From Paralvinella palmiformis (Eukaryota; Annelida; Polychaeta; Terebellida; Alvinellidae), in contig JAODUP010001186.1 of the NCBI GenBank assembly GCA_025642065.1, forward strand, positions 216,001-280,000: DNA of 64,000 bases, written 5' to 3'. Each line of letters begins with the position of its first letter. Position 1 is the stretch's first letter. Positions 50,021 through 61,914 of the stretch are shown here, in pieces. Below the pieces are notes generated by a model. That model did not search any database and had not been told where the DNA came from. It was given only the letters and a program-made list of their open reading frames with translations. The translations under genes and the position numbers were made by a program.

Positions 50021-50700
50021 TTATGAAATTAGTCTTTGAAACGTGTTCTTCCTCCAAATGTCAATATTGTTTTTTTTTATAGTAGAACGTCCATGCCTAG
50101 GTCGAAATGTACTTACAGCAATCTTCTGTTATTTTTCAAAGCCTTTAGCAAGTATTTGGCGTCCTTTGATGTCATTGCTAGAATTAGGGCTAAATCCTGA
50201 TGTTTGATTTCTCATCATCGTAATACTATCATGTATCAATACATTAGCTTATGATACTACAGCACTCAATACTGCTTATATAAAGAGATATAAAGATTCA
50301 GACTACTGAACAATGGTGATCTATTTTATGATACAGTATCCATACTTATCATTAAAGATAAATTAAAACATAGCTACCATATGTAAAATACACCGTTTCT
50401 TTCTCTCCCCCCCCCCCCCCAATTATAAAATATTTAATCATATTTAATCATACCAATGTCTGTAATTCCTGACAGAATGTTCAAATATATAATCACATTT
50501 TGTCATACGGGTGATTAACTCACAGTTTGGTTATATTGCTATGTCGTGTATGGATTCTGACCTTCTGATGTAAATGACCTGAATTCACGAGCCAAAGTTT
50601 GTTAATTCAATTGGTTTCTATAATTCATTACAAGGCCATTAAGAGCACAGGTACTTAACCTTCAGCCAGGTACAAATTCTCATATCCATATCACTTTGAG
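50013..50700. other. Intergenic DNA
   Basis: No gene recognised; a pure C tract lies at about 50407-50420. Confidence 0.45.
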
Positions 50701-50779
50701 ACACGTACATTTCCTTAGTAAAAATGGCAACAAGCTAATAACAAAGAAGGGGGGAGGGGGATTTTGATTGCAATCAACA

Positions 50780-51130
50780 CACACAGACGTAAACAACTGT
50801 TTATGATCCGAGTCCTGTTCACTTTTGACGATACCATAAAGCCACGCAGAAATGTACGGAGAGAAATCATTCCGAGCATCAGCTCCCAGACTGTGGAATA
50901 AGTTTCCAAACCATATTAAACTTGTAAGAAGTAAAGAAATATTTTGGTTAGTTTCTTAAAACCCACTTATTTAAATTAGCCTATTTATAATATATAAACC
51001 AGTTTATTATGTTTAAAATATGTTTGCGCTATATGAGCTCACAATATGCTTTAATTATGCTTTAAATGTAAAGCGCTTTAGAGCAATTCAAGTTGAATAG
51101 GGCGGTATATAAAATACTACTACTATTATG
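50780..51130 (+). mobile_element. LINE 3' end
   Basis: The sequence encodes IRVLFTFD-like and ASAPRLWNKFPNH-like ends in broken frames (GAGCATCAGCTCCCAGACTG, TGGAATAAGTTTCCAAACCA), then AAACCCACTTATTTAAATTA. It closes TCAAGTTGAATAGGGCGGTA and TATAAAAT with an ACT/ATT tail. Same family as 30740, 35665 and 44700. Confidence 0.72.
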
Positions 51131-52100
51131 TTTATTATGCTACAAAATCTGGCCAGAAAATATAATATGTAACCAATACATCAGCCAGCATATTGCTGTA
51201 AATATGTTAACTATATAATTGTCAAATATTAGTAGTTCTTGGTGTGAAATTTAAATAGATAACATAAATATTTAAAGATTAACTATATTCAAATATTTAA
51301 GCATATATTAATCGCACTAATATACAACAGAAAGCCAGAATATAAAACTAATGTTATATTTAAATATTAATGCGAAAACTTAATATTACAATAAGGTATC
51401 AGAATAATTTATTATCCTGCGATAATAAATTATTATTGTGATATTATTATTAATAATAATCACTTCTCTCCGGGTGTAGCCTCAACTGTGGCTACACATC
51501 GAATATACATGCATATCAGTGGCCCTCCTTCCCGAGGAAGATTTAGACAAATACAATCATTATTGCATGCCAAATCAAATCTTATAAACAGAACCACTAA
51601 TATTTCAGCTACCTATCTTTTTAAGTACACTGGCTAATTTATTTGAAGTGTCATAATCAAGGTATATTTTTTTAATAATAATTGAATGGATGTTGAGTAA
51701 TAGTGTGATCAAAACAAATTGAAGATATACCAATATATCATTTCAGTCATTCAAGTAACAAGAACAATATTAACTTAAAGCACGCATACCGTTCAATTAT
51801 CGGAGTTTTAATTATTTGTTTTCATTTTTCTATTGTCTCATTAACACATTAATCAGCACGTGTCAGACTTTAATAATTCAGCCTTTACCCCATCCGGGTG
51901 TAACAAACACGGAGTAACACTATATCAGTAAACAAAACTATTGTTTTCAATTGTTTATTTGAGCTTACAATTGTATTCTTAGTGAGGTAGTGTACGTTAA
52001 TTGCTATTTCTTAAGAAAAGAAAATTTAGTTTTATTTCGAGCATTATTTGACTAGCGTTAATTGTATAAATATTTTATGGGATTTTAAATAGCTTTAAAT
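51130..52100. other. Intergenic AT-rich DNA
   Basis: No gene recognised. Contains short ATTATT/TAATAA repeats near 51430-51460. Confidence 0.5.
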
Positions 52101-52107
52101 TAAGCCC

Positions 52108-52217
52108 TGTGTGTGTGTGTGTGTATGTGTGTGTATTTGCGTGCGCGTGTTTGTTTGTGTGTTTTTGTGCGTGCGTGTGTGTGTGTGCGTGTGTACGTGC
52201 TGGTGGGCGTGGGTGTG
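52108..52217. repeat. (TG)n microsatellite
   Basis: Impure TG/CG-rich array. Confidence 0.93.
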
Positions 52218-52589
52218 TTTCTAAAAAACATCTTTATTATTGTGTCTTATACCTGTAAATGTAGGTGTTATCTTTCATACGAAAAAAGGCTAATACGCTC
52301 TGTTTTCTTCTAGGATCTAGTCATCAGATTCAATCCATTGATAATGTTTAATCTATCAATATACTGATACCTGACTGAATGGAGATTAGTATATTAATTT
52401 AACGCCGGTAAATGACACCTGCAAACATCATATTTTTCAATGATATAATAATATGATACACAAATATAGAATGGCATAAATATATTTTAATTAAACAAGT
52501 ATATACTTTACCGAGCTTACATGTCAAAACGTCGGGTAATTTTAGAAGATCGTGTGTAAATTAATAATAATAATAATAATAATAGATAT

Positions 52590-52730
52590 TTAATACCAGT
52601 CTAAAGAATCATCTGGAGCTTATATTCGTGATTCTTAATTCTCTGTGCTGGTATCATATATCACACTGTTTAAAAACACACACACACCAATATGCATACG
52701 TACGAACACACACACACACACACACACATA
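52590..52730 (+). mobile_element. Possible relative of the (CA)n-tailed element
   Basis: GATTCTTAATTCTCTGTGCT and GGTATCATATATCACACTG precede CA tracts, resembling GAGATTCTCTGTGCCTGTGC before the CA array at 29 kb. The head of the element is not visible. Confidence 0.35.
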
Positions 52731-52885
52731 TACGTCTTTGTTGAAATCGTGGATTTACAGTCAGAAGATAAATAATTACCTGTCAGATATATTATTCAAT
52801 AGAAAAGGCTGAAAGTGGACGATTAATTAGATTTATCTTGTAAGGCAGATACAAACAAAGCTGAGAGCAGCTCTAAAATCTAAAG

Positions 52886-52886
52886 C

Positions 52887-52919
<33 letters not shown>

Positions 52920-53238
52920 GCAGGTGCGTGCGTGTGTGTGTATGTGTGTGTGTGCGCGCGCGCGCGTGTGTGTGTGTGTGTTCCAGAATACATCTTTATA
53001 ATTGGGTCTTATACGCGTAAATGTGGGCGTTTCCTTTCACATTAAAAGAAATGTATATGTTGCTGTTTTGGTGCCAATTCCTTACGAGGTAGTTTATCCG
53101 CTATATGACAAAGCCGAGAGCAGCTCTAAGGCTCTAACAAAAGCTTAGACACACTAATATATTTTGTTTATATTAATGTACATATTTAGGATAATTTCAC
53201 ATACACGCACACACACGCACACACACACACACACACGC
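52886..53238. repeat. (TG)n array (52886-52981) and (CA)n array (53201-53238)
   Basis: Oppositely oriented dinucleotide arrays about 220 bp apart. CAAAGCCGAGAGCAGCTCTA (53110) echoes CAAAGCTGAGAGCAGCTCTA (52855), so the spacer is a local duplication. Confidence 0.9.
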
Positions 53239-53239
53239 A

Positions 53240-54420
53240 TATAAGCACAAATAAATATAGTTAATTCGCCTTGTTTTATCTCCTTTTATTAGTGTTGCCA
53301 TTACACACCTTTCAACAAGCTCAACGATACTCAAATACATGCAAAAGAACAGAAGTAATTTTTCACTTAGAAACAGCTGTAATATTCAATAACAATTTCA
53401 GCTATAAGAATATAAATAACTGTTATAAGTGCAGCAACACGTTGCCTTGGTAACGAGACAAACTACATAACGTGAAAACACGACTTTACGCTATACACGT
53501 TTTACTCTGTTGCCACTTAAAGTAGCGCAGCTATCTTACAAAGATGCTACGGTAGCCACGAAGGGTGGCCGTTTAAAAAATACTGTGAGAAATACACCAA
53601 GATAATACATTTGAACCTTATAATAAATACCAGGCAATAAATATGCATTTGTATATTCCTTCTCCGCATAATCTCACGCTGAGGTACTAATGATGTACTG
53701 AGAATGTACGTTTTATTGTGAAGACTAAATTCACTAGATCGGTTGTACGGATACAGTTTCATTATTTGAAGACAGCTATGACAGTCAACATAAAGTGGAG
53801 AATATCTCTACTAGTAACAACATAACACGCGAGCACATACATTGTGGTTGCTAGATACGCCTTAAGATGCTATTTTCTACGAACGGTTCGAGAATATATA
53901 CGCTTCCAAGTTGTAAATCCTTTCCTTGGTGGATATATTACCCAAGTCTAAATAATTTCCAATATGGCACGTTGTCCATCATAACATATTTTCCATTCTA
54001 ATAGTTGGCCCATCCCGACATCTTCCCTACTATCATATCTGTCCCGTCATGGTGTTATGAATCTCAAGTCAATCATCTTGTCCACAATAAGACAATTCAT
54101 ATCGAGAGACACAATTCATGCCATAGATCATTTTCATCGGTAAACAAAGAAAACCACTGCTTCCTCTTGTCCATGCATCAAATTTTGAATGATAGTTGTT
54201 ACTGATAGTTGAACAGGTATGACAAGAGAAAGACATGAGATTCTATATAAATTTATTACATTTCGTGGAATGGATTTAAAAATAACAATTTATTCCAACA
54301 TATATGAGCATCTGTAGCATCAAAGTGTTATCAATATTATGACTGATCAATAATAATAATAATAATACCACAGGCTGAAATACTGTGAGCATGTATATGC
54401 GTGTACGCGTGAGTGTTCCC
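53240..54420. other. Intergenic or 3' flanking DNA
   Basis: No recognised gene; short frames only. Confidence 0.45.
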
Positions 54421-54429
54421 ATATGTATG

Positions 54430-54486
<57 letters not shown>

Positions 54487-54506
54487 GTGTGCGTGTGTGT
54501 GTGTGT

Positions 54507-54560
<54 letters not shown>
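54430..54560. repeat. (TG)n(TA)n microsatellite next to a stop codon
   Basis: About 35 TG-type units then about 26 TA units, ending 10 bases from the stop codon of the gene at 54570. Confidence 0.97.
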
Positions 54561-54561
<1 letters not shown>

Positions 54562-54569
54562 TAACCAAT

Positions 54570-55964
54570 TCAAGGCTCAATGACAGGTCTCCAACTGAAA
54601 TTGACAAAGTGTCCGTTGGCAGATTTCGAATTGCTGGCAGGTTCCTGGTACCATTCTGAATCACTGTCGTCCTCCGTCCCTGGATCCGAACAATCCAGAG
54701 AGTTACCTGTACAACGAGCCGCTGGCCACGCTGATTGGGCCCATGCCACCACGTCGGCGTGCTTCCGGATCATGTCGATCGGGTAGGAATCCCGAGCCGG
54801 TGTCACCGGATCGTAATCGTCATAGGCCTGTTCGAAGTCATTATCCACCGTCTGGATCTCCGCCAGGGTGTCCAACAGGTCCAGGGATTCGTCGAACTCT
54901 AGCTCAAGCTTCTCTTCCATCTCCCGCTCGTAGAGCCCGGAGTATTCCTGCTGCGTTTTTGTCTTGGCCTTATGTAGAAGACTCGACATATTATTGTTCT
55001 GTGTCTTTAATACATGGGCCGTCTCTCTGTTCAATTGGGTCCGCGTAGAATTCGGACTCGTGGCCGAGGCATAAAAACATCTACTTCTTCTGTTTGGAAT
55101 GCTACCATTTTGGTCTTGGGATCTGATGGAAGGGGATACTCTTTTGTGGCCATCCGGCGATGTCTTCTTCCTAAACGCCTTGATGTTCTCGTAAATATGC
55201 GTGAAGTAGGCCGTCGACTTCGTTTGGGGTGCCTTCGGTCTAGAAACGTTCTCCTTGCCGTATTCTTTTTCGCCGGCCAGTGGATATCCCGGCGCCCGTT
55301 TGGCCGCGGGGAAGGGACACTTGTCTATGGAATGCCTGGAAAACTGCGGTCTATAGGCTACGTACAGCCTGTCGTGGTTCGACAGACGTTCGCCCTGTCT
55401 TTCTCCTGTACAGTTGGCGCTGGTCAAAGGAGCAGCCATCTTGACGGGCTTATCTTTGTTCTGTTGGTTACCAAAACATGACAGATCGCACACGTTCACC
55501 CCCATTCTGGACCCGACGTGCGTGAAGTCGACCGCCTGATTGGTCGACTCCTCTAGTGACGTCGTCTGCTGGTCGCGAGATCCCGATGACGTCGTGGATC
55601 TGGTGCCGATCTTCGGGTTTGCTGACCTCGCCGATCGGTCGGACTGATCGGAACTGACGCTCTGATCGATCTTGTGGGTGACAATATCGATCTGCGATAC
55701 CAACGTCCTGATATCGCCAACCACCGTCCTCAACTCTCCTAGGACGGTCACTAGGTCGCCGACGACCTGCTTCATCTGGCGACGGACCACAAACCCGCCG
55801 CTTGACCTCTCTTCGAGAGGAGAACGCCGAAATCTGGAACAATCCAGCTCCAGTTGTCCTTCGGAGTATTGACCCTCCGGAGAGGGCGAAACGTCGATTT
55901 TGGATCTCCGGTCGACGATGTCACTGCGAGTTCGTCGGTGCACCGAACTTCTGGATCGCAACAT
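54570..55964 (-). CDS. Coiled-coil protein, possibly INSYN1-like
   Basis: The only long intact frame in the window: 464 codons from ATG at 55964-55962 to TGA at 54572-54570. The frame is open a little further (to a stop at 55995-55997), but there is no other ATG and no AG that could be an acceptor in that gap, so this ATG fits. A is at -3. Visible layout: basic, Ser/Arg-rich N-terminus (1-60); a heptad-like helix at about 62-97 (QMKQVVGDLVTVLGELRT then LVSQID); a long polar middle; an acidic helix at about 345-375 (EREMEEKLELEFDESLDLL); and a Trp-containing C-terminus (SEWYQEP ... NFSWRPVIEP). From memory the helix resembles the N-terminal helix of vertebrate INSYN1 (inhibitory synaptic factor 1), with the same M-K-x-V-x-G-x-L spacing and VSQID. 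The rest does not align by eye. No signal peptide or membrane segment. A domain-level guess only. Confidence 0.7.
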   Translation of the reverse strand: MLRSRSSVHRRTRSDIVDRRSKIDVSPSPEGQYSEGQLELDCSRFRRSPLEERSSGGFVVRRQMKQVVGDLVTVLGELRTVVGDIRTLVSQIDIVTHKIDQSVSSDQSDRSARSANPKIGTRSTTSSGSRDQQTTSLEESTNQAVDFTHVGSRMGVNVCDLSCFGNQQNKDKPVKMAAPLTSANCTGERQGERLSNHDRLYVAYRPQFSRHSIDKCPFPAAKRAPGYPLAGEKEYGKENVSRPKAPQTKSTAYFTHIYENIKAFRKKTSPDGHKRVSPSIRSQDQNGSIPNRRSRCFYASATSPNSTRTQLNRETAHVLKTQNNNMSSLLHKAKTKTQQEYSGLYEREMEEKLELEFDESLDLLDTLAEIQTVDNDFEQAYDDYDPVTPARDSYPIDMIRKHADVVAWAQSAWPAARCTGNSLDCSDPGTEDDSDSEWYQEPASNSKSANGHFVNFSWRPVIEP

Positions 55965-55989
55965 AATGAAGTCACATGGCCGGATTACA

Positions 55990-56060
55990 GCCAATCAGCA
56001 TTCCGCTCTGCTTTTTAAGTCTCATCGACGTCAGAAGATGCGAGAGGGAAGGTTGGGGTA
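55990..56060 (-). promoter_or_regulatory. Possible proximal promoter or 5' UTR of the coiled-coil gene
   Basis: On minus, GATTGG (inverted CCAAT) lies about 30 bases before the start codon and CTTAAAAAG about 25 further. A short upstream frame (ATG at about 56004) ends overlapping the region just before the main ATG. CTGACGTCGATG (CRE-like half) is at about 56030. If transcription starts further up, this is 5' UTR. Confidence 0.3.
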
Positions 56061-57200
56061 GCTTCGACCCCCGGACAATGGTGACCTACCGATGAGGAAG
56101 ATAGCCTCGGAAGACAACAGATAATCTCATTATCGGAAGCTGCGATGACGTATATCCCACGTCGAGACCAAGCCTCGAAGCGCTAACTAGTCTTCCATCT
56201 GTCGTAAAGCCCCGAGTCCTTCAGATGGTAATTCCAAATCGATATTGATGCGCCAGATGACCGAGTGTCTATTGGTACAATCGCTGCGAGCCGAGCAAGC
56301 TTCGGAAATCTGTTGGAGAGCGAGAGAGAGAAATGTAAAGAAGGGAATCAGCGTGAGAAACGTCAGCGCCAGACCTAAACGTAGAACCGAAGGCGTTCCC
56401 AGTCGTCATATTCCCAGATGCTGCCGCAGCACACATCTTCTCCTTAGAGCATACGGATGCGGACAATGGTTTAACAGCGGCATTAGCGGCATCATTCGAC
56501 CAAACGACGACATACGTCGGCTCGGTCGCTGGTTGGCGTTAACCGCCGAGAGAGAAAGTACACTCGTTAAACACGATGGCGGAGAACAAATGACGAATAT
56601 CAAAGCGAGCTTCGGTGGTCGAAATTTTTATCCGCACAAAGATCGGTTCGTTTTCCGAATCGACGCCAATAACAAGGAGTCGGCGGCGAACGAGGATCGG
56701 GGCGAGTTTAAAGCGGCGCCGGCTCCTTTGTGCTCCCCGTACACAGGAATATAGACAGCTGTGTGTAGATGGGCATCCTTAACTCTGGACTTTTAGGCTC
56801 GGTTAATGATCTGACCTCACCTACACGGTAAATATACAAAGTGAATTTTGTTGCTCGTTATGAGCTTCGGTGCTGCTACGGCTATCCTTCATCATCGCGA
56901 AGGAGGGGGGGAGCACGGGGGGAGCTCCTGTTGTGAGCGGGCTCTGAGCGGCTATTTGCGATGGGTAAGAGGTATGTCTGTCGAGGTCGATACTTGTTAT
57001 TGATGAGCGGCAAGGTTTCTCACGATTTTTGTATGACTCTCTCGGGTTCATATTTACTAGCCGTGAACGTTTTCGCCTCGGACGAGCTGTACCCTAGGGG
57101 GAGTTCTGGGAAGGGAGAGGGTTACGTCATTAGAATACGTCATAGGATGACTGATGTAAGAGACGGATATAAACATCACGTGATGCGGCTAGACAGGCTG
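56060..57200. other. CpG-richer upstream island
   Basis: This 1.1 kb is clearly GC- and CpG-richer than the window average, as expected next to an active promoter. A 170-codon plus frame (56245-56754) and several minus frames exist, but high GC lengthens chance frames and none shows a domain. On minus, CGTGTAG|GTGAGGTC at 56820 is a good donor and could end a 5' non-coding exon. Confidence 0.45.
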
Positions 57201-57385
57201 ATAGGCAGACAGCCAGGAGGGCATGCGGACAGACAAACAGGCAGTGCTCTAGGAATGCATGTTTATACATTTATATGCGCCTATCAATCCATCCATCAAG
57301 ACACACATATACAAAACACATACACGTGTGTATGTGTGTAGTTGTATAAGTGTTTTTGGGTAGGTGTTTTTGGGTAGGTGTTTTT

Positions 57386-57527
57386 GAGTGAGTGAGTGAG
57401 TGAGTGAGTGAGTGAGTGAATGGATGGATGGGTGAGTGAGTGAGTGAGTGAGTGAGTGAGTGAGTGAGTGAGTGAGTGAGTGAGTGAGTGAGTGAGTGAG
57501 TGAGTGAGTGAGTGAGTGAGTGAGTGA
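57386..57527. repeat. (TGAG)n tetranucleotide microsatellite
   Basis: About 33 TGAG units with one variant patch (TGAATGGATGGATGGG). Frames across it (repeating SLTH strings) are artefacts. Confidence 0.97.
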
Positions 57528-57529
57528 AC

Positions 57530-58330
57530 CATCAGTGTATTCACTCACCGACTAGTTCACCACGTTGGTCAGCCAGTCAAACAGTCAGCGAGTCAATCAA
57601 CATGCTAAACATCAAACTGTTGGATTCATTACCCAGTTTCTTCAGATACACAGATTCTCCATTTCTGATGCTGCCACTAAATCGCACTGACACTCGTTCC
57701 AGAAACGCGGACCTGCTAATATCAATATTACCGAAAACTTGGTACACGTCGAAGGCAGACGATAAGCAACATGACGGAGTGAGGAGGGAGGGGGGGGACC
57801 TCCGAACTCCCAGCAACATTATCACCGTTTATCAAAACACAATATCGCCTTCTGCAAGCAGCGCGTTTATAATATTGGAAATCGTGTTTCCACTTCCGGG
57901 AAGGTCGTCGAGTTCGCGTACATTCGGGAATAGTCTGCCGGTTAGTCCTGATCCAGGATGCCAGGAGCGAGACTGGGAGTTGGTTGTTGTTTCGTCGCTC
58001 TTATGAAACTTCAGGGTTTTTTTTAACGAGAATTGATGTTCGTAAGATAACAAAATCGGGGTGTTTTATACGGCCCCCGGGTCAGCCTTCGGGCGTGTGT
58101 CTTCTTGCCAAAATATTTTCCTTCTCGACTTCCGGCAAGTTCAGGGTTAAATACATTTTGGCAACGTGGCGCGGAGCTGTCGGCAACCAGACGCAGGAAC
58201 GACTGTAAACGATAATCCACTTGGTCGAGGCTATGCGCCTCAGATGGCTGAAACTAAATACTTCAATCTGCGTCTGGCATATATCAAAAATGGTGTTGGA
58301 AGTCTCCTGCGAATAAACCAAATATCGATA
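57530..58330. other. GC-moderate DNA without a recognised gene
   Basis: A 160-codon plus frame (57524-58006) begins at the TGAG array and lacks any domain I know. Minus frames are similar. Could hold an untranslated exon; unsupported. Confidence 0.35.
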
Positions 58331-58515
58331 AACACTCGGCTGTGTTTAGGACAGACACGGATATAAAGGTTTGGTGTTTGGAATGGTGTTTCTCTTTCGA
58401 AGACACCATTCTATAATATTGGTAGCCATAAACAGAAGAATATTCTAATTTTGTAAACAACGTTACTCTATAATATAGTCTGCTGAACCTGCTAACTGTC
58501 CACGCTAACACAGTT

Positions 58516-58517
<2 letters not shown>

Positions 58518-58568
<51 letters not shown>
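58518..58568. repeat. (TA)n microsatellite
   Basis: About 25 TA units. Confidence 0.95.
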
Positions 58569-58572
<4 letters not shown>

Positions 58573-58729
58573 CTTATCATCTATTGTATACATATCCCTG
58601 CTGCCCTTCACCCAGTAGGAAGGGTCTCTCCATGACCTAGCTATTAGAGTAGTTAGCCACATATCTATAGTATACGGCTTCAAACACCGGCTGAGCTATG
58701 TCAGAAAGGCGTTTTCATCTTTCGCTTCG

Positions 58730-58800
58730 CCTCATAACCTTTGAGGTCACTCGGCTCATCTAGCCTACCATACAACGGCGGCATTTACAGCCACATTTCA
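58730..58800. repeat. Short dispersed repeat (related to 34441-34510)
   Basis: GAGGTCACTCGGCTCATC and TAGCCTACC match GAGGTCGCTCGGACCATT and TAGCCTACC at 34.4 kb, each followed by a CGGC-containing stretch and an ACATTT/ACATCA end. Probably a SINE 3' body. Confidence 0.45.
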
Positions 58801-59370
58801 CCCGCTATTAAAAATTAAATCTACCACATTTATTGACATAACTTCTGCGTATGCTTAGATCGAACATTTCGGCTTCTAATCCGATCTAGTTAGGGGAGTA
58901 GTTAGCCAGACAACTTGCAGTTAGCAATTAGATTATTGGTGGCTACTGAGCCTTGGTACGGGGATATATAATCGAGTTGGGGCTGCCGTTCTAAAATAAA
59001 TACAGTCGGTGTGCCATCGGGAGAGGGGGGGGGGTGATGGCATTTTGTCGGATACTGCTGCTGCTGATTAATAAAGTGGCCATGAAAGAATGTCGTAGGA
59101 TTCAGAGATGAGCCACCTCAGTTGTGACCATAAGACAATATTAGAGGAGGATGGATGGAGCCATTCTTGGCCAAGATAGTAGAAATCTAGAAGATTGTAA
59201 TAAACCATCAATCGGCTACGTAGGGACATTGGAATGATTTCTAAAGGACATTGGATATGAAATAAGAACATAAACGAGACCTGTAGGATACTGGAACGAG
59301 TCGTAGTTGGTTAGGTACCGATGAACTCAGAAAGGTGTCATAAAATACTCTGGAATCAGATGTAGGTTTT
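58800..59370. other. Intergenic DNA
   Basis: No gene recognised. Confidence 0.4.
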
Positions 59371-59373
59371 GTA

Positions 59374-59477
59374 CGCACACATATACACAAACACACATAC
59401 ACAAACACACACACACATACACAAACACACACACATACACAGACATGCATACATACATAAATACACATACACACATA
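59374..59477. repeat. (CA)n-type microsatellite
   Basis: Impure CA with ATACACAA variants. Confidence 0.93.
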
Positions 59478-59516
59478 GACCAGTGTATATCGTAGCGATC
59501 TGCATGCTCAGCCGCA

Positions 59517-59655
59517 TGATGAGACTCGTGAGACATTACACATATCTCAACATGAAAAGTTCCAGCTCTGGATTGAGTCCCCTGGTGAGTTTCGGTTCAC
59601 GATTTGAGTCCGTGCCTTATCCCACGCTGCTTAAACCCGCCCACACGCACACGCA

Positions 59656-59687
<32 letters not shown>
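59517..59687 (+). mobile_element. Dispersed short element ending in (CA)n
   Basis: GACTCGTGAGACATTACACA, CTCTGGATTGAGTCCCCTGG and CGTGCCTTATCCCACGCTGC follow the 28862 element in order and again run into a CA array (59641-59687). Confidence 0.65.
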
Positions 59688-59693
<6 letters not shown>

Positions 59694-59759
59694 GGTCAAT
59701 CAGTGGAACATACACACATATCCACCTACCTACAAAGAAATACAACGGCTGAGCTCTCC

Positions 59760-60940
59760 ATTTAGTGTGACCTAATTATAGTTAACGTTAATACACTTCT
59801 CTCTAATCATCAGCGAGTTATATTAGCCTTCTATAACCAACTCCTTCTATCTTGGATGTTTCTATCCTTAAAACTAGCATAATACAGAAACGTTGCTGAC
59901 AACTCACTCCGTTATAGATCACTGGCCTAGTTTGGGCCGCAAATAATCCCCCGAACATGACAGTCGATTACCTTGATTATTCCGAACATCTGTCACTCTC
60001 GAATAAATACTGGAAAATAGCATTGCTTTTTAATGATGTTCACAATCCAATCTAAAATACCAAACATGAGCTAATTGTAGCTGGATGGGGAGGGGGGGGG
60101 CTGCAGGATGCTAGCGGAGAGGTGATCTTGACACGACTTTCTGTGAACTCTACAATAAAGCTTCACTTGATCGTTAAACGTTCTCTGTCGCACAGCTGGT
60201 GGGCCGACGTTTAATACGTTTATATCGCAGAAACGAAATAGGCCAAGTCTGTATTTGAAAAGACTTTTATTCCCTCATTATATCTAGCAAAGTGACTGCC
60301 TCGACACGAGTCTAGTGGACTGGTGGCATGAGATGGTCTTCGGCGTAGTGATCTGAAGAGGCTGGTTAGGAAGAGCTACAGCGGCTTGGTGTAGTCCTGC
60401 TCCGCGCCAGCCTAGTATCGGCTCGACGACGGCTTCAGCTCGGCCCGGTGTAGGCAAGTCGTCGCTGTGCCGGATATAGTCCCGTCTCGGGGGATTGTTC
60501 CACCGAGCCGAGTAGAACCATATTAGGTAGTTTCATGTCAGCTAACGCCACCTGGTGCATATTTTATTGTTGGCGGACGATGTCGCCTTCTGCGCGGTCT
60601 GGGTCAGCTAATGTGACATCACGTGACGTTTAAACCGATATCGCTGTATATGCTTAAAAGGCGATCCTTCCCCCGATGGCACTGCTTACCTCTGGCTTGG
60701 GTCATAACGGTGTGCGGGTCGGGTGTCGGATCCTTTCTCCCGTCCCTAAAGATTTGAAAGTGACTTGCTGATAACGCGTTTAGTGGGCTCTGATACACCC
60801 CGGTACTGCGTTTAAGTTTGATTTAATGGTGCTGACCTAAAAACGGTTTATTTATCGGTCTGGAGTTTATGGATCCCGGATAACAGCCTCGTGGAGTCCA
60901 GTGCCACCTCCTTAGACTCCATCAATCTAATTTAGCGATA
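59760..60940. other. Intergenic DNA with a GC-rich patch
   Basis: 60290-60740 is GC-richer (GGCTCGACGACGGCTTCAGC) without a coding frame. It could be a repeat end or a small CpG island; not identified. Confidence 0.35.
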
Positions 60941-61268
60941 TTATAAATAATGAGCCAATGATTCGTCACTGGGAACATTGGCCAAAACAATACTCGCCAC
61001 ATTGTTGAAGATGTCTTCTGATATTCCTGATTTGCATATATCACCCCTGATAGACTTGATATTTAGGACACGTTTTATCTGACAAGACAATTTACATAAA
61101 TTTAAGCTTTCTAATATGATGAAGCGTGAGATCAGGTGCAGCATCTACAGTATTTGGCCTTAGAGGCCAGCTTAATGTATCTCACACTGGAGCTCGAATC
61201 TGTGATGTTTGGCGTAATTTTAACTTACTGCAATATTACTGAATACCAGGTACCTGAATTAGGATTGG

Positions 61269-61270
<2 letters not shown>

Positions 61271-61336
<66 letters not shown>

Positions 61337-61457
61337 TCTTTCTCTCTGTGTGTGTGTGCGTGTGCGCGCACGCGCGCATGCGTGTCCGTCTATATGTCTA
61401 GCTCTCTCTCTTTGGGTACGCGTACGCATGTATATATATATATATATATATATATAT
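61271..61457. repeat. (CT)n(TA)n, TG-rich and second (TA)n arrays
   Basis: CT array then TA array (61271-61333), a TG/CG-rich stretch, and a second TA array (61428-61457). Confidence 0.93.
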
Positions 61458-61854
61458 GCATGCGTGTAAGTGTATGTACGTACGTATGCGTGTATGTGAG
61501 TGTACTTTTTACCATGCATCTATGTAAGTGTCAATATATGTAGGTAGTTAGGTATGTTGGTTGATTGGTAGGTAGGTAGGTAGGTACTTACTTATGTACG
61601 TATGTATGTATGTATATATGTATGGACCAATGTGATGTAACATATATGACTTTTTCCCTTATATACTTCGTCTTAGTGATGTAGTTAGATAACAGGTTGT
61701 TTATAACTGAAAGCGTCGTAATGATTCAGACATCAATATTGATGCCAAACCCAAACAAAACTCCTCCGCAGAACAATGATTGATGACCCCTAAACAGGGC
61801 TAAATAGATGCTAGACTTAACATACGGCACTTGACCTTTCCAATGGAAGTGTTA

Positions 61855-61912
61855 CTTAGCTGGTAGAGCGCGACTTAGTTCGTTAACTAAGACAGAGTAT
61901 ATAACGGCTTTA
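61855..61912 (+). mobile_element. tRNA-like remnant
   Basis: CTTAGCTGGTAGAGCGCGAC resembles a tRNA box A and D-arm, and CTTAGTTCGTTAACTAAG is a good anticodon-like hairpin. The box B position reads GAGTATATAAC, so it would not be transcribed as a tRNA. Confidence 0.4.
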
Positions 61913-61914
61913 GC

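Noticed and set aside
56245..56754. A 170-codon plus frame upstream of the coiled-coil gene.
   Set aside because: No domain, lies in a GC-rich promoter-like island where chance frames are long, and minus-strand frames overlap it.
57386..57527. CRISPR-like array.
   Set aside because: Units are 4 bp with no spacers; this is a simple microsatellite. No CRISPR array exists in the window.
57249..57548. Frames with repeated Ser-Leu-Thr-His.
   Set aside because: Direct translation of a (TGAG)n microsatellite; no evidence of a gene.
57524..58006. A 160-codon plus frame.
   Set aside because: Begins in the TGAG array, has no recognisable domain and no splice context that supports it.
60290..60740. 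Coding gene or solo LTR in a GC-rich patch.
   Set aside because: No open frame, no second copy in the window, and no target duplication could be found by eye.
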